Assembly (NCBI GenBank): GCA_946480485.1
Contig: CAMLJW010000265.1
Span: forward strand, 1 to 7,393
Origin: an uncultured Streptomyces sp.
Lineage (GTDB): Bacteria; Actinomycetota; Actinomycetes; Streptomycetales; Streptomycetaceae
Direction: 5' to 3'
DNA: 7,393 nt
The notes below the pieces were generated by a model. It ran no database searches. It worked only from the letters and a program-made list of their open reading frames with translations, and had not been told where the DNA came from. Shown in pieces: positions 1 to 6,392 of the stretch. The translations under genes and the position numbers were made by a program. The stretch's first letter is position 1. Every line of letters starts with the position of its first letter.

Positions 1-186
1 GCCGACGTCCCGGTTGTCGAAGCGCAGGACGTGGAAGCCCGCGTCGGCGAGTTGCCGGCACAGAGCGGCGCGCCAGCCGAGCATGTGGGCCCCGAGGCCC
101 TGGATCAGCAGCAGCGGGGGGTGGCCGGGATCGCCGAAGGTGTCGTAGCAGAGCGACACCCGGGTGGGCGTGGTGATCATGGTCAT
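1..186 (-). CDS. Alpha/beta-fold hydrolase, N-terminal part (cut by window edge)
   Basis: The first 62 codons of an alpha/beta hydrolase are visible; the rest runs off the left edge. The reading starts MTMITTPTRVSLCYDTFGDP, followed by PLLLIQGLGA (strand beta3 and the oxyanion-hole loop, QGLG in place of HGxxG), the LGW helix start, and RFDNRDVG at the edge. The last motif is typical of the esterase group that includes the aclacinomycin methylesterase RdmC. The catalytic Ser, Asp and His lie outside the window, so the activity cannot be confirmed. The family hydrolyses esters or amides and is usually cytoplasmic; no signal peptide is seen. The start could be the ATG at 186 or the one two codons later at 180; no upstream in-frame start was found nearby, and the ribosome site is weak (GGAA about 6 nt before). 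It follows the transporter operon in the same direction after 135 nt and may act on the imported compound, which is inference. Confidence 0.85.
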   Translation of the reverse strand, partial: MTMITTPTRVSLCYDTFGDPGHPPLLLIQGLGAHMLGWRAALCRQLADAGFHVLRFDNRDVG

Positions 187-321
187 GGACGGTTCCGTTC
201 GGTTATGGGATCGAGCGGATGCACATTGGCCATCGCGCCGGCGACCAGGGCGCACGCGGGACGATGAACAGTGAGCCGTAGCCGCCGAGGCTGAGAGTGA
301 GCAGGCGATGTGAGGAGCGGC
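187..321. other. Intergenic gap between the DppF-type ATPase gene and the hydrolase gene
   Basis: This 135-nt stretch has no convincing gene. A 7-bp inverted repeat (TGAGCCG at 272-278, CGGCTCA at 318-324) begins at the ATPase stop codon, with a further short AGCC/GGCT stem inside. It is long-looped and lacks a T-run, so it is at most a weak attenuating structure. No clear promoter was found before the hydrolase. Read-through from the transporter operon is therefore plausible but not shown. Confidence 0.4.
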
Positions 322-1401
322 TCAATTGGCACGACTTGGTCTCTTCCGGGAATCGTGCTGGAGCGCTCCAGATCGCGTGGTCGGAGACGCGACGGACACG
401 GGAAGACCGGCCGCCACCTCCGTCGGCGCAGTGCTGAGTTCCTGCCACCGGTGACAGGCGACGGTCGTGCCTGCCGGGGTCTGTTCGAGCGGTGGCCGTT
501 CGGCGTGGCACAGCGGGGCCGCGTGTGGACAGCGGGTGGCGAAGGGACATCCCTCGGCGGAGACGGGGCCGGAGTTGTCACCCGTGCGCACGCGGCGCAG
601 GCGGCGTTCTGCTTGGCGCACCGGGTCCGGGACGGGCGCTGCTTCGTGCAGGGCCCTGGTGTAAGGGTGCATCGGCGTGGCGTAGACCATCTCGGCGGGG
701 CCCTGCTCCATGATCTGTCCGCGGTACAGGACCATGATGCGGTGCGACAGGTGCCTGACGACGTCCAGGTCATGGGCCACGAACAGGTAGCCGAGTGCGA
801 ACTCGTCCTGCAGCTCCCGGAGCAGGTTGAGCACCTGGGCCTGGACCGAGAGGTCCAGCGCGCTGACCGGCTCGTCGCAGATCACCAGCCGCGGTTGTGC
901 GACGAGAGCCCGGGCGATGGCGATACGTTGCCGCTGGCCGCCGGAGAAGCTCGACGGGTGACGGTCCGCAGCCCTCGCGGGAAGTCCGACCCGCTCGAGC
1001 ATGGCGATGACCCGGTGTCGGACCTCGTCTCCGGCCAGTTTCTCCGCCCGCAGCGACTCGCCCAGCGTCTGAGCGACGGTCCGGGTCGGGTTCAGCGAGC
1101 TGTACGGATCCTGGAAGATCACTTGCAGGTCGCGGCTGAGCTCACGGCGCCGTTTGTGGTCGGCTCGGGTGATGTCCTCGCCCGCGAACTCGATCTGGCC
1201 GTCGGTCGGCGACACCAGGCCGAGCACGGCCCGGCCGATGGTGGTCTTGCCGGAGCCGGATTCGCCCACGACGCCCAGCGTCTCCCGTTCGGCCACGGAG
1301 AAGCTCACCTGGTCGACGGCTCGCTGGACGGGTGAGCCGTGGCCGCGGCGGAAGTGCACCGACAGATCGCGGACTTCGAGGAGGTTTGTCTCGTCGTTCA
1401 C
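322..1401 (-). CDS. Peptide/opine-type ABC importer ATPase (DppF/OppF-like)
   Basis: This is a 359-residue cytoplasmic ATPase subunit that powers solute import with the two permeases and the partner ATPase domain. Visible motifs are Walker A GESGSGKT (46-53), Q-loop Gln97 in VIFQDP, signature SGGQRQR (153-159), Walker B RLVICDEP with Asp176 and Glu177, D-loop SALD (180-183) and H-loop His210. All are intact. The oligopeptide-transporter C-terminal domain begins near HPYTRAL (245-251) and carries Cys285, Cys291, Cys298 and Cys316, a spacing that in this family binds a [4Fe-4S] cluster. About 40 further residues, rich in Ala, Thr, Ser and Arg, form a tail not recognised as part of the family. 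The GTG start at 1401 overlaps the TGA of the preceding gene in GTGA, with a weak GAAGG site about 6 nt upstream; open frame further upstream is only a shadow of that gene. The substrate cannot be read from an ATPase. Confidence 0.93.
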   Translation of the reverse strand: MNDETNLLEVRDLSVHFRRGHGSPVQRAVDQVSFSVAERETLGVVGESGSGKTTIGRAVLGLVSPTDGQIEFAGEDITRADHKRRRELSRDLQVIFQDPYSSLNPTRTVAQTLGESLRAEKLAGDEVRHRVIAMLERVGLPARAADRHPSSFSGGQRQRIAIARALVAQPRLVICDEPVSALDLSVQAQVLNLLRELQDEFALGYLFVAHDLDVVRHLSHRIMVLYRGQIMEQGPAEMVYATPMHPYTRALHEAAPVPDPVRQAERRLRRVRTGDNSGPVSAEGCPFATRCPHAAPLCHAERPPLEQTPAGTTVACHRWQELSTAPTEVAAGLPVSVASPTTRSGALQHDSRKRPSRAN

Positions 1402-3335
1402 GACACACCTTCGATCTGGTGGGCGTAGAGGCAGCGGGCCTCGTGGGAGGCGCCGATCTCGAGGAGGGGGATCTCGCCGCTGCCGCACTGCTCGGTGGCG
1501 CGCGCGCATCTCGGCTGGAAGTGGCAGCCCTGCGGCCACGAGCCCGGCATGGGGACCGCACCCGGGATGGTGGGCAGCACCGCCGAGCCGTGCTGGTTGT
1601 GCGGGTTCGAGGCGAGCAGTGCCCGGGTGTAGGGGTGGTGCGGGTTGCCGAACAGCTCTTTCACGCCGGCGCGTTCGGTGATCTGGCCGGCGTACATCAC
1701 CACGACCCGGTCGCACATGTCGGCGACCACACCCAGGTCATGGGTGACCAGCATGATCGCCATGCCACGGTCGCGCTGAAGCGTGCGCAGCAGATCGAGG
1801 ATCTCCACCTGGATGGTGACGTCGAGGGCGGTGGTCGGCTCGTCGGCGATCAGGAGCTTCGGTTCGCCGGCCAGGGCACGCGCGACGACGACGCGCTGGG
1901 CCATGCCGCCCGACAGCTCGTGCGGGTAGCGGCGAGCCACAAGATGGGGCTCGGGAAGCTGCACCTGTTCCAAGAGCTCGACGGCGCGTCTCCTGGACTT
2001 GGCCCGGCTCATTCCGGTGTTGATCCGGACGGCTTCGGCGAGTTGCCAGCCGATCCGGAAGGCGGGATCGAGCGCGACCATCGGTTCCTGGGAGACGTAG
2101 CCGATCTCGGTACCGCGGACAGCCTGGAGTTCGGACTCCGACAGGACCGCAAGGTCCCTGCCGTCGAAAAGGACGTGTCCGGAGTCGATCCGTCCGCCGC
2201 CACCGAGCAGCGCGATGATGGCGAGGGCTGTCGTGGTCTTCCCGCAACCGGACTCGCCGACGACTCCGACGGTCTCTCCGCGGGCGATGTCGAAGGTCAC
2301 CCCGTCGACCGCACGGATGGGGCCGGTGGGCGTGGCGTAGGACACTGTGAGGTCACGGACCGAGAGCAGGCTGTCGTTCGTGCTCGCGGGAACGACGGCA
2401 GCGGCTCGCGTGGGCGTGCGTCGGTGCTTGTCGTTGAGCGGGAGGGCGGACTTCGGGGACCAGCCCTCTGTGCTGGCGTCTCTGACCGCGTCGCCCAGAA
2501 GTCCGAACGCCAGAATCGTCAGCGCGATCGCCAGGCCGGGCGGCCAGATCAACCAGGGCTGCTGGAAGAGGGCGCTGACCCCGTCGGCGACCATGCCTCC
2601 CCAGCTGGGCTCCGGAGGCGCGGCAATGAGGGCGAGGAAGGCCAGCCCGGTCTGCACCAGCAACGCAGTTGCTGCCAGCAAGGACGCCTGCACGATGATG
2701 GGTCCCATGACCCGCGGCAGCACGTGTCGGGTGATGATGTAGGTCCGCGACATGCCCGACACCCGGGCGGCGGCGACGTAGAGCTGTTCGCGCACCGGCA
2801 GTGTCGCGGCTCGTACGACGCGCACAAGGCCCGGGGCGGCCAGGACACCGAGCGTCACCATCGCGGCCGGCACGCTCTGTGGGAAGACCGACAGCACGAC
2901 GATGGCCAGGATGATCGCCGGCAGCGACAACACGAGATCCGCCAGCCAGATGATCGCCCGGTCGGCCTTGCCGCCGACGTAGCCGGCCACGAGCCCGATG
3001 GGGATGCCCAGCGCCAGGACGACCGCCATCGCCTCGACGACGCCCACCAACGTGCCCCGGGTTCCCACCAGCAGTCGCTGCAGGACATCGCGGCCCAGGC
3101 TGTCGACGCCAAGGGGGTGGCCGGCGCTCGGGCCGTGCAGGGCGGTTGCGAGATCGCCGGCCCTTTCGGTCCCCACGTGTGGCATCAGCATCGGGGCGGC
3201 GATGGCGATCACGACGAGGATCGCCAGGTAGGCCAGGCACACGACGGCCAGCGGGCGTCGCAGCAGACGGCGCACGAAGCGGGGGGTCACGGAGGGCGAT
3301 GCCGACGGTTCGGCACCGGCCACGGTCACAGTCAT
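1398..3335 (-). CDS. Fused ABC importer permease and ATPase (DppC-DppD type)
   Basis: This 645-residue protein joins two subunits that are separate in most bacteria. Residues 1-289 are a DppC-type inner-membrane permease: a first membrane segment at about 28-50, the [19 protein letters not shown] family motif (73-91), further membrane segments from about 93 to 282, and the EAA loop at 188-207 ([20 protein letters not shown]) that docks on the ATPase. Residues 290-322 form a polar, proline- and arginine-containing linker. Residues 323-645 are a DppD-type ATPase with Walker A GESGCGKT (360-367), Gln416, signature LSGGMAQR (474-481), Walker B LLIADEP (Asp498, Glu499), TALD (502-505) and His532. 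Cys604, Cys610, Cys617 and Cys635 form a probable [4Fe-4S] site. No ATG, GTG or TTG codon occurs in frame between residues 290 and 330, so separate translation of the ATPase is unlikely. The ATG at 3335 overlaps the previous stop as ATGA. Such fusions are known in actinobacteria. Confidence 0.93.
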   Translation of the reverse strand: MTVTVAGAEPSASPSVTPRFVRRLLRRPLAVVCLAYLAILVVIAIAAPMLMPHVGTERAGDLATALHGPSAGHPLGVDSLGRDVLQRLLVGTRGTLVGVVEAMAVVLALGIPIGLVAGYVGGKADRAIIWLADLVLSLPAIILAIVVLSVFPQSVPAAMVTLGVLAAPGLVRVVRAATLPVREQLYVAAARVSGMSRTYIITRHVLPRVMGPIIVQASLLAATALLVQTGLAFLALIAAPPEPSWGGMVADGVSALFQQPWLIWPPGLAIALTILAFGLLGDAVRDASTEGWSPKSALPLNDKHRRTPTRAAAVVPASTNDSLLSVRDLTVSYATPTGPIRAVDGVTFDIARGETVGVVGESGCGKTTTALAIIALLGGGGRIDSGHVLFDGRDLAVLSESELQAVRGTEIGYVSQEPMVALDPAFRIGWQLAEAVRINTGMSRAKSRRRAVELLEQVQLPEPHLVARRYPHELSGGMAQRVVVARALAGEPKLLIADEPTTALDVTIQVEILDLLRTLQRDRGMAIMLVTHDLGVVADMCDRVVVMYAGQITERAGVKELFGNPHHPYTRALLASNPHNQHGSAVLPTIPGAVPMPGSWPQGCHFQPRCARATEQCGSGEIPLLEIGASHEARCLYAHQIEGVS

Positions 3336-4366
3336 GCTGTGCTCACTCTCGGGTTGAGCAGCCCATAGGCGAGATCGACCGACAGGTTGACGATGATGAC
3401 CACCACGGTGAAGATCACCGCGACCGCCTGGACCGTCGGGATGTCGTGGGCCAGGGCCGAACCGACGACGAGCGAACCAAGGCCCGGTACGGAGAAGACG
3501 TTCTCGATGAGAACCGCGGCGCCCAGCAGGCCGACGGTCTGGATACCCAGGACGGTGACGACCGGGATGGCGGCGTTCTTGAGGGCATGCCGATAGATCA
3601 GTGAAGTTCGGGAGACCCCGTTGGCGGCGGCCATCCTGATGTACTCGCTTCCGAGCACGTCGAGCATGGATTCCCGGGTCTGCTTCATGACGGCGGCAAC
3701 GGAGCCGAGGGAGAGTGCGGTCACCGGCAGCACCAGCGATCGGGCCCAGTCCTGGGGCGATTCGGTGAACGGCACGTACCCGAGCGCGGGGAACCACTCG
3801 AGCTTGATGGCGAAGACGACGACCAGCACGGAGCCGACCCAGAAGACGGGCAGTGCCCAGCTGAGGAGAGCGAGCGCGTCGACCGCCCTGCCGATCGCTC
3901 CACCACGGACGGCACTGAACACGCCGAGGCTGACGCCGGCCACGACGCTCACGAGCAGTGAGCCGGCGATGAGGGACATGGTGACGGGCACTCGACTCGT
4001 GATCGATTCCAGGACCGGGCTGCCGTTGGTGATCGAATCGCCGAAGTCACCCGAGACCGCCTGGGTCAGCCAGTGCCAGTACTGCTCGTAGACCGGGAGG
4101 TCGAGCCCGAGTTGCCGGCGCAGCGCTTCGTACTGTTCCGGTGTGCCATTGACTCCGAGGATCTGGCGTGCGGCATCTCCCGGGGTGAGCGACAGCAACA
4201 GGAAGTTGAAGCTCGACACGACCAGCAGCAAGGGGACTGCCGTCAGCATCCGGCGGGCCAGCAGCGAGGTCAGCCTGCCACCTCCGGCGCCGCGTCTGCG
4301 GATGGCGCGCCCGCGACGGGAGCGCGTGAGCGGCGCTCCCATCGCGTCAACCGACGGGTTGGCCAT
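3332..4366 (-). CDS. ABC importer permease (DppB type)
   Basis: This 344-residue integral membrane protein is the DppB/OppB-type partner of the DppC half of the next gene; together they form the transmembrane path. After an Arg-rich cytoplasmic N-terminus (about 15-39), a first membrane segment spans about 40-60 and is followed by the external loop TPGDAAR...LGLDLPVYEQYWHWL typical of DppB. Further membrane segments lie near 129-151, 161-187, 211-227, 265-287 and 311-334. The EAA loop is at 241-260 (EYIRMAAANGVSRTSLIYRH), and the family motif ENVFSVPGLGSL is at 289-299. The chain ends [14 protein letters not shown], as is usual for the family. The ATG at 4366 lies 2 nt after the binding-protein stop, with GGAAGG about 8 nt upstream inside the end of that gene. 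A second in-frame ATG eight codons later is possible. The N-terminus is somewhat longer than usual for the family. Confidence 0.93.
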   Translation of the reverse strand: MANPSVDAMGAPLTRSRRGRAIRRRGAGGGRLTSLLARRMLTAVPLLLVVSSFNFLLLSLTPGDAARQILGVNGTPEQYEALRRQLGLDLPVYEQYWHWLTQAVSGDFGDSITNGSPVLESITSRVPVTMSLIAGSLLVSVVAGVSLGVFSAVRGGAIGRAVDALALLSWALPVFWVGSVLVVVFAIKLEWFPALGYVPFTESPQDWARSLVLPVTALSLGSVAAVMKQTRESMLDVLGSEYIRMAAANGVSRTSLIYRHALKNAAIPVVTVLGIQTVGLLGAAVLIENVFSVPGLGSLVVGSALAHDIPTVQAVAVIFTVVVIIVNLSVDLAYGLLNPRVSTA

Positions 4367-4368
4367 CG

Positions 4369-5907
4369 TCAGCCCTTCCAGCCGAGGTCGGCGCCGAAGA
4401 CCATCCAGGGGCCCTTCTTGACTCCTGTGATGTGCTCGTTCATGCCCCACGGGATGTGGTACTCGTAGATCGGCACATGGATGGCCTGCTCGGTGACCAT
4501 GCTGTTGAGCTTTCTGAACGTCTTCGCTGTCTGGTCGCCCTGCTCTGTCTGACCCTGGCGGTAGAGCGCGTTGATCTTGGCGTTCGTAGCACCGAAGGGG
4601 TTGGTCGAGCCCTTGGGGGCATACAGCGTCGAGTACGCGCCCGCCGTCGGGGTGATGTCCGGAGTCCACTCGACCGCAGGGAACTTCTTCGAGAGCGCCT
4701 GCTGGATGAAGTCGGTGGTTGCCTGGGTGACCTTGACCTTGACGCCGACCTTTTCCCAGTCCTGCGCGACCGACTGCATCGTCGGGTCGCCCCAGTTGCC
4801 GACTATGCCCCCCGGGTCGAGGACGTCCATGCGGAACCCGTGCGGGTAGCCGGCCTTGGCGAGCAGCGCCTTCGCCTTCTTCGGGTCGTAGGGGTAGCGA
4901 TCTTCCAGGGCCGGGTCGGAGTACTCGGTCTGGTACTGGGATGTCGGCCGGCCGTAGTCGCCGACCAGCGCCTTGGTGATCGACTCACGGTCGACGGCGT
5001 AGTTCAGCGCCTGCCGGACCCGGACGTCGGCGAGCGGCTTGGCGATTGTCCCGTTGCGGTCGAAGAGGGTCACCAACACGGTGCCGCTGCGCCAGTGCAT
5101 CACCTTCACGCCCGCCTTCTTCGCCGCGGGCGCGGTGGATGGGTCCAGGTTTCCGAAGTCGATCTGCCCGGACTGGAACGCGCGCAGCATCGAGGACCGG
5201 TTGGGGATGATCCGAACGGTCACCTTCTTGAAACGGACCTTTGTCGGACCGTGGTAGTACTTGCTGGGCACCAGGGTGTAGTGGTCGCCGGTCACGGATT
5301 GGGCGGCATCCAGGACGTAGGGGCCGACGCCGTACGTGCCCTTCGCCAGGCTGCCGGAGTCGGCGACGGACTTGGGGCTCGAGAGGGCGCCCCGGTTTGC
5401 GTACTGGGACAGGAGCAAGGGCACGATCGCGCTGGGCGAGGCGAGATTGAGCCGGACCGTGTAGTCGCCCTTGGTCTCGATGGAGCCGATCGAGAGCGAC
5501 GAGGTGAACGGCCCGGGCTGCTTCGCGAAATAGTCCAGCCAGGTCTTGACCGCCGCCGCGTTCAGCGGACTTCCGTCGGTGAAGCGGATCCCCTTCTTGA
5601 GGGTGAACTCGAAGACCTTGTTCCCGTCTCCGACGTACTTGTAGTCGCTCACCAGAACGGGGCTGGCGGTGTAGTCGGCGTTCATGTGGAACAGGGACTC
5701 ATTGGTCAGCGAACGCATCACGTTTTGCAATCCGGCGCCGTCCTTGGCCGGGTCGAGTGTGGCCGGCCCGGCCGAGAGGCCGATGCGCAGCTCATTCGCG
5801 CTGGTGCGCGCCGGTCCGTCCCCCTGTTCGCTGTCGGCGCCGCATGCTGTTGTGCCGAGCGCCAGCGCCGATGCGGCGATCAGCGCGATCAAGGGTTTGC
5901 GGTTCAT
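4369..5907 (-). CDS. Extracellular solute-binding lipoprotein of a peptide/opine-type ABC importer (SBP family 5)
   Basis: This is a 512-residue family 5 binding protein that would capture the solute outside the cell and deliver it to the permeases. The N-terminus is a lipoprotein signal: MNRKP, a hydrophobic stretch, then GTTAC with lipidated Cys22 (Thr at -3 is allowed but less common than Leu). An Asp/Gly/Ser-rich linker follows, then the family start ELRIGLSAGPATLDPAKD (39-56). The family signature covers about 96-120, around FEFTLKKGIRFTDGSPLNA. YGVGPYVL (192-199), VRQALNYAVDR (297-307) and the Pro/Tyr-rich hinge YPYDPKKAKALLAKAGYP (338-355) are also characteristic, as is the C-terminal helix TFRKLNSMVTEQAIHVPIYE. 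The length is usual for the family. Start ATG at 5907 has a good AGGAG site 7 nt upstream. It is the first gene of the operon. Substrates in this family range from di- and oligopeptides to opines, nickel and some oligosaccharides, and the sequence does not decide between them. Confidence 0.94.
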   Translation of the reverse strand: MNRKPLIALIAASALALGTTACGADSEQGDGPARTSANELRIGLSAGPATLDPAKDGAGLQNVMRSLTNESLFHMNADYTASPVLVSDYKYVGDGNKVFEFTLKKGIRFTDGSPLNAAAVKTWLDYFAKQPGPFTSSLSIGSIETKGDYTVRLNLASPSAIVPLLLSQYANRGALSSPKSVADSGSLAKGTYGVGPYVLDAAQSVTGDHYTLVPSKYYHGPTKVRFKKVTVRIIPNRSSMLRAFQSGQIDFGNLDPSTAPAAKKAGVKVMHWRSGTVLVTLFDRNGTIAKPLADVRVRQALNYAVDRESITKALVGDYGRPTSQYQTEYSDPALEDRYPYDPKKAKALLAKAGYPHGFRMDVLDPGGIVGNWGDPTMQSVAQDWEKVGVKVKVTQATTDFIQQALSKKFPAVEWTPDITPTAGAYSTLYAPKGSTNPFGATNAKINALYRQGQTEQGDQTAKTFRKLNSMVTEQAIHVPIYEYHIPWGMNEHITGVKKGPWMVFGADLGWKG

Positions 5908-5914
5908 GCGTGTT

Positions 5915-5919
5915 CTCCT
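5915..5919 (-). promoter_or_regulatory. Ribosome binding site of the solute-binding protein gene
   Basis: AGGAG is read on the minus strand, with 7 nt between it and the ATG. It is the strongest Shine-Dalgarno match in the operon and supports the chosen start. High expression of the binding protein relative to the membrane subunits is usual in such importers. Confidence 0.75.
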
Positions 5920-5982
5920 GGAAGTCTCAACTGGGCCACGAGTCGCGTGTTGAACACGAGTTGGTCACTTGTGTGGGGACTA

Positions 5983-6033
5983 CGGGCAGCCGTCGGTAGG
6001 TCTGCTCGACCTAGTAGTCACGGCGAGTGCCCG
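5983..6033 (-). other. Long imperfect hairpin in the transporter mRNA leader
   Basis: Read as RNA from the minus strand, three nested stems line up: CGGGCA with UGCCCG (6 bp), GCCGU with ACGGC (5 bp) and UAGGUC with GACCUA (6 bp), closing a GAGCA loop. They are separated by a 3-nt bulge (CUC) and an internal loop (GACUAC opposite CCG). That makes 17 paired bases over 51 nt. GACUAC in the internal loop can instead pair with GUAGUC at 5978-5983, extending the inner stem to 12 bp and breaking the closing pair of the outer stem. The hairpin ends about 75 nt before the binding-protein ATG. There is no U-run after it, so a classical terminator is unlikely. An attenuator, an RNA-stability element or chance are the options. 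Confidence 0.4.
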
Positions 6034-6043
6034 GCAGCCGCAT
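6011..6043 (-). CDS. Possible 10-codon leader peptide overlapping the hairpin (weak)
   Basis: ATG at 6043 begins MRLPGTRRDY and ends at TAG (6013-6011). Its codons cover the 5' arm of the leader hairpin, so a ribosome on it would unfold that structure, as in attenuation. It contains three Arg codons, two of them adjacent. There is no good Shine-Dalgarno sequence upstream, only a GGACCGGTCC palindrome, so translation is doubtful. It is listed because of its position only. Confidence 0.12.
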   Translation of the reverse strand: MRLPGTRRDY

Positions 6044-6113
6044 CAGGACCGGTCCGTCGCGCGAGCAGGCAGGCTCGGGGGTGTCGAAGTGGCGTGACGC
6101 GGAAGTGTCGTGG

Positions 6114-6188
6114 TCACGAGACCGGATCGGCGGCTGACGCAACGCGGCCGGGTGTCGTGTTGGTGCTGACGGGGATCGTGTCGTCCAT
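6114..6188 (-). CDS. Possible 24-residue upstream open reading frame (weak)
   Basis: ATG at 6188-6186 opens the frame MDDTIPVSTNTTPGRVASAA followed by DPVS and TGA. A purine-rich GAAGAGAG lies about 8-15 nt upstream and could serve as a poor ribosome site. The peptide has no recognised family and no clear signal or binding motif. It sits in the predicted leader of the transporter mRNA, downstream of the operator. Codon third positions are mostly G or C, but this is expected by chance at this base composition. Confidence 0.13.
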   Translation of the reverse strand: MDDTIPVSTNTTPGRVASAADPVS

Positions 6189-6314
6189 GACAGATCTCTC
6201 TTCGTGTGATTCCACCCGGTCGGCGCGCATGGGGACGGTGTTCGACGGGGTGGCGGCTCGGGCAAAGCGGGTGTGGGGCGTCCCCCTGCAGGCCATTGCG
6301 GCTGCCGAAGCAAC

Positions 6315-6334
6315 GACCTAATACGTATTAGGTC
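6315..6334. promoter_or_regulatory. Probable LacI-family operator (perfect 20-bp palindrome)
   Basis: GACCTAATACGTATTAGGTC is identical to its reverse complement. A central CG step flanked by A/T-rich arms is the usual form of LacI-family operators, and the site lies beside a divergent LacI-type gene. It is strikingly A/T-rich in the core for this genome. It would lie at about +8 to +27 of the predicted transporter transcript and over the predicted -35 box of the repressor gene, so one bound dimer could repress both. The pairing with this regulator is inferred from position and symmetry. Confidence 0.78.
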
Positions 6335-6357
6335 ACCTGATCGCCGTACCGTAGCCT
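6328..6357 (+). promoter_or_regulatory. Candidate promoter of the LacI-type gene
   Basis: TTAGGT (6328-6333) and TAGCCT (6352-6357) are 18 nt apart on the plus strand, giving a start near 6364, about 29 nt before the TTG codon. The match to consensus is only moderate. The -35 box lies inside the palindrome, which would give autorepression, and the -10 box overlaps that of the opposing promoter by 2 bp. Confidence 0.3.
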
Positions 6358-6376
6358 GTGTCTGAAGGTGTGGCAA
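6348..6376 (-). promoter_or_regulatory. Candidate promoter of the transporter operon
   Basis: On the minus strand TTGCCA (6376-6371, five of six matches to TTGACA) is followed after 17 nt by TACGGT (6353-6348, with the key T, A and final T of actinobacterial -10 boxes). Transcription would begin near 6341 at an A or G. The palindromic operator then starts about 8 nt downstream, a classical position for repression. No better candidate was found nearer the binding-protein gene. Confidence 0.5.
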
Positions 6377-6383
6377 GAGTTCG

Positions 6384-6388
6384 GGAGG
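6384..6388 (+). promoter_or_regulatory. Ribosome binding site deciding the TTG start of the LacI-type gene
   Basis: GGAGG, within a longer GGGAGGGG run, ends 4 nt before TTG. The spacing is shorter than ideal, but no other start codon is available in this frame upstream of the DNA-binding domain, so the site supports the TTG. Confidence 0.6.
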
Positions 6389-6392
6389 GGCA

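Larger units (their letters stand above)
5908..6392. other. Divergent regulatory region between the transporter operon and the LacI-type gene
   Basis: This 485-nt non-coding stretch separates two divergently transcribed units. It holds two promoter candidates, a perfect 20-bp palindrome, a long hairpin and two very short open frames, listed separately where supported. Longer open frames crossing it lack ribosome sites and resemble no known protein. If the minus-strand promoter at 6376-6348 is the main one, about 430 nt of this region becomes the 5' leader of the transporter mRNA, which is long for a simple repressor-controlled operon. Confidence 0.7.

Noticed and set aside
272..324. Inverted repeat TGAGCCG/CGGCTCA as a transcription terminator
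   Set aside because: The loop is about 39 nt, the stem only 7 bp and there is no T-run, so it does not qualify as a terminator on sequence alone.
1402..1716. Extending the DppF-type ATPase about 105 codons upstream
   Set aside because: The extra residues are a frame-shifted reading of the preceding ATPase C-terminus. The conserved family start (LLEVRDLSVHF) follows directly on the GTG at 1401.
1332..3368. A 678-codon open frame on the plus strand
   Set aside because: It lies opposite the fused permease-ATPase and DppF-type genes, is full of Asp, Gly, His and Arg in low-complexity order, and resembles no family. Long antisense frames are expected in very G/C-rich genes.
3336..3797. Extending the fused permease-ATPase upstream to 3797
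   Set aside because: That part is out-of-frame reading of the DppB-type gene; the ATG at 3335 with an ATGA junction fits the family N-terminus.
5946..5958. Small palindrome CGTGTTGAACACG before the binding-protein gene
   Set aside because: Arms of 6 bp around a single base are common by chance. It lacks the even-spaced CG centre of the main operator and has no second copy in the window.
4432..6321. A 629-codon open frame on the plus strand
   Set aside because: It is antisense to the solute-binding protein gene, with no ribosome site and no recognisable domain.
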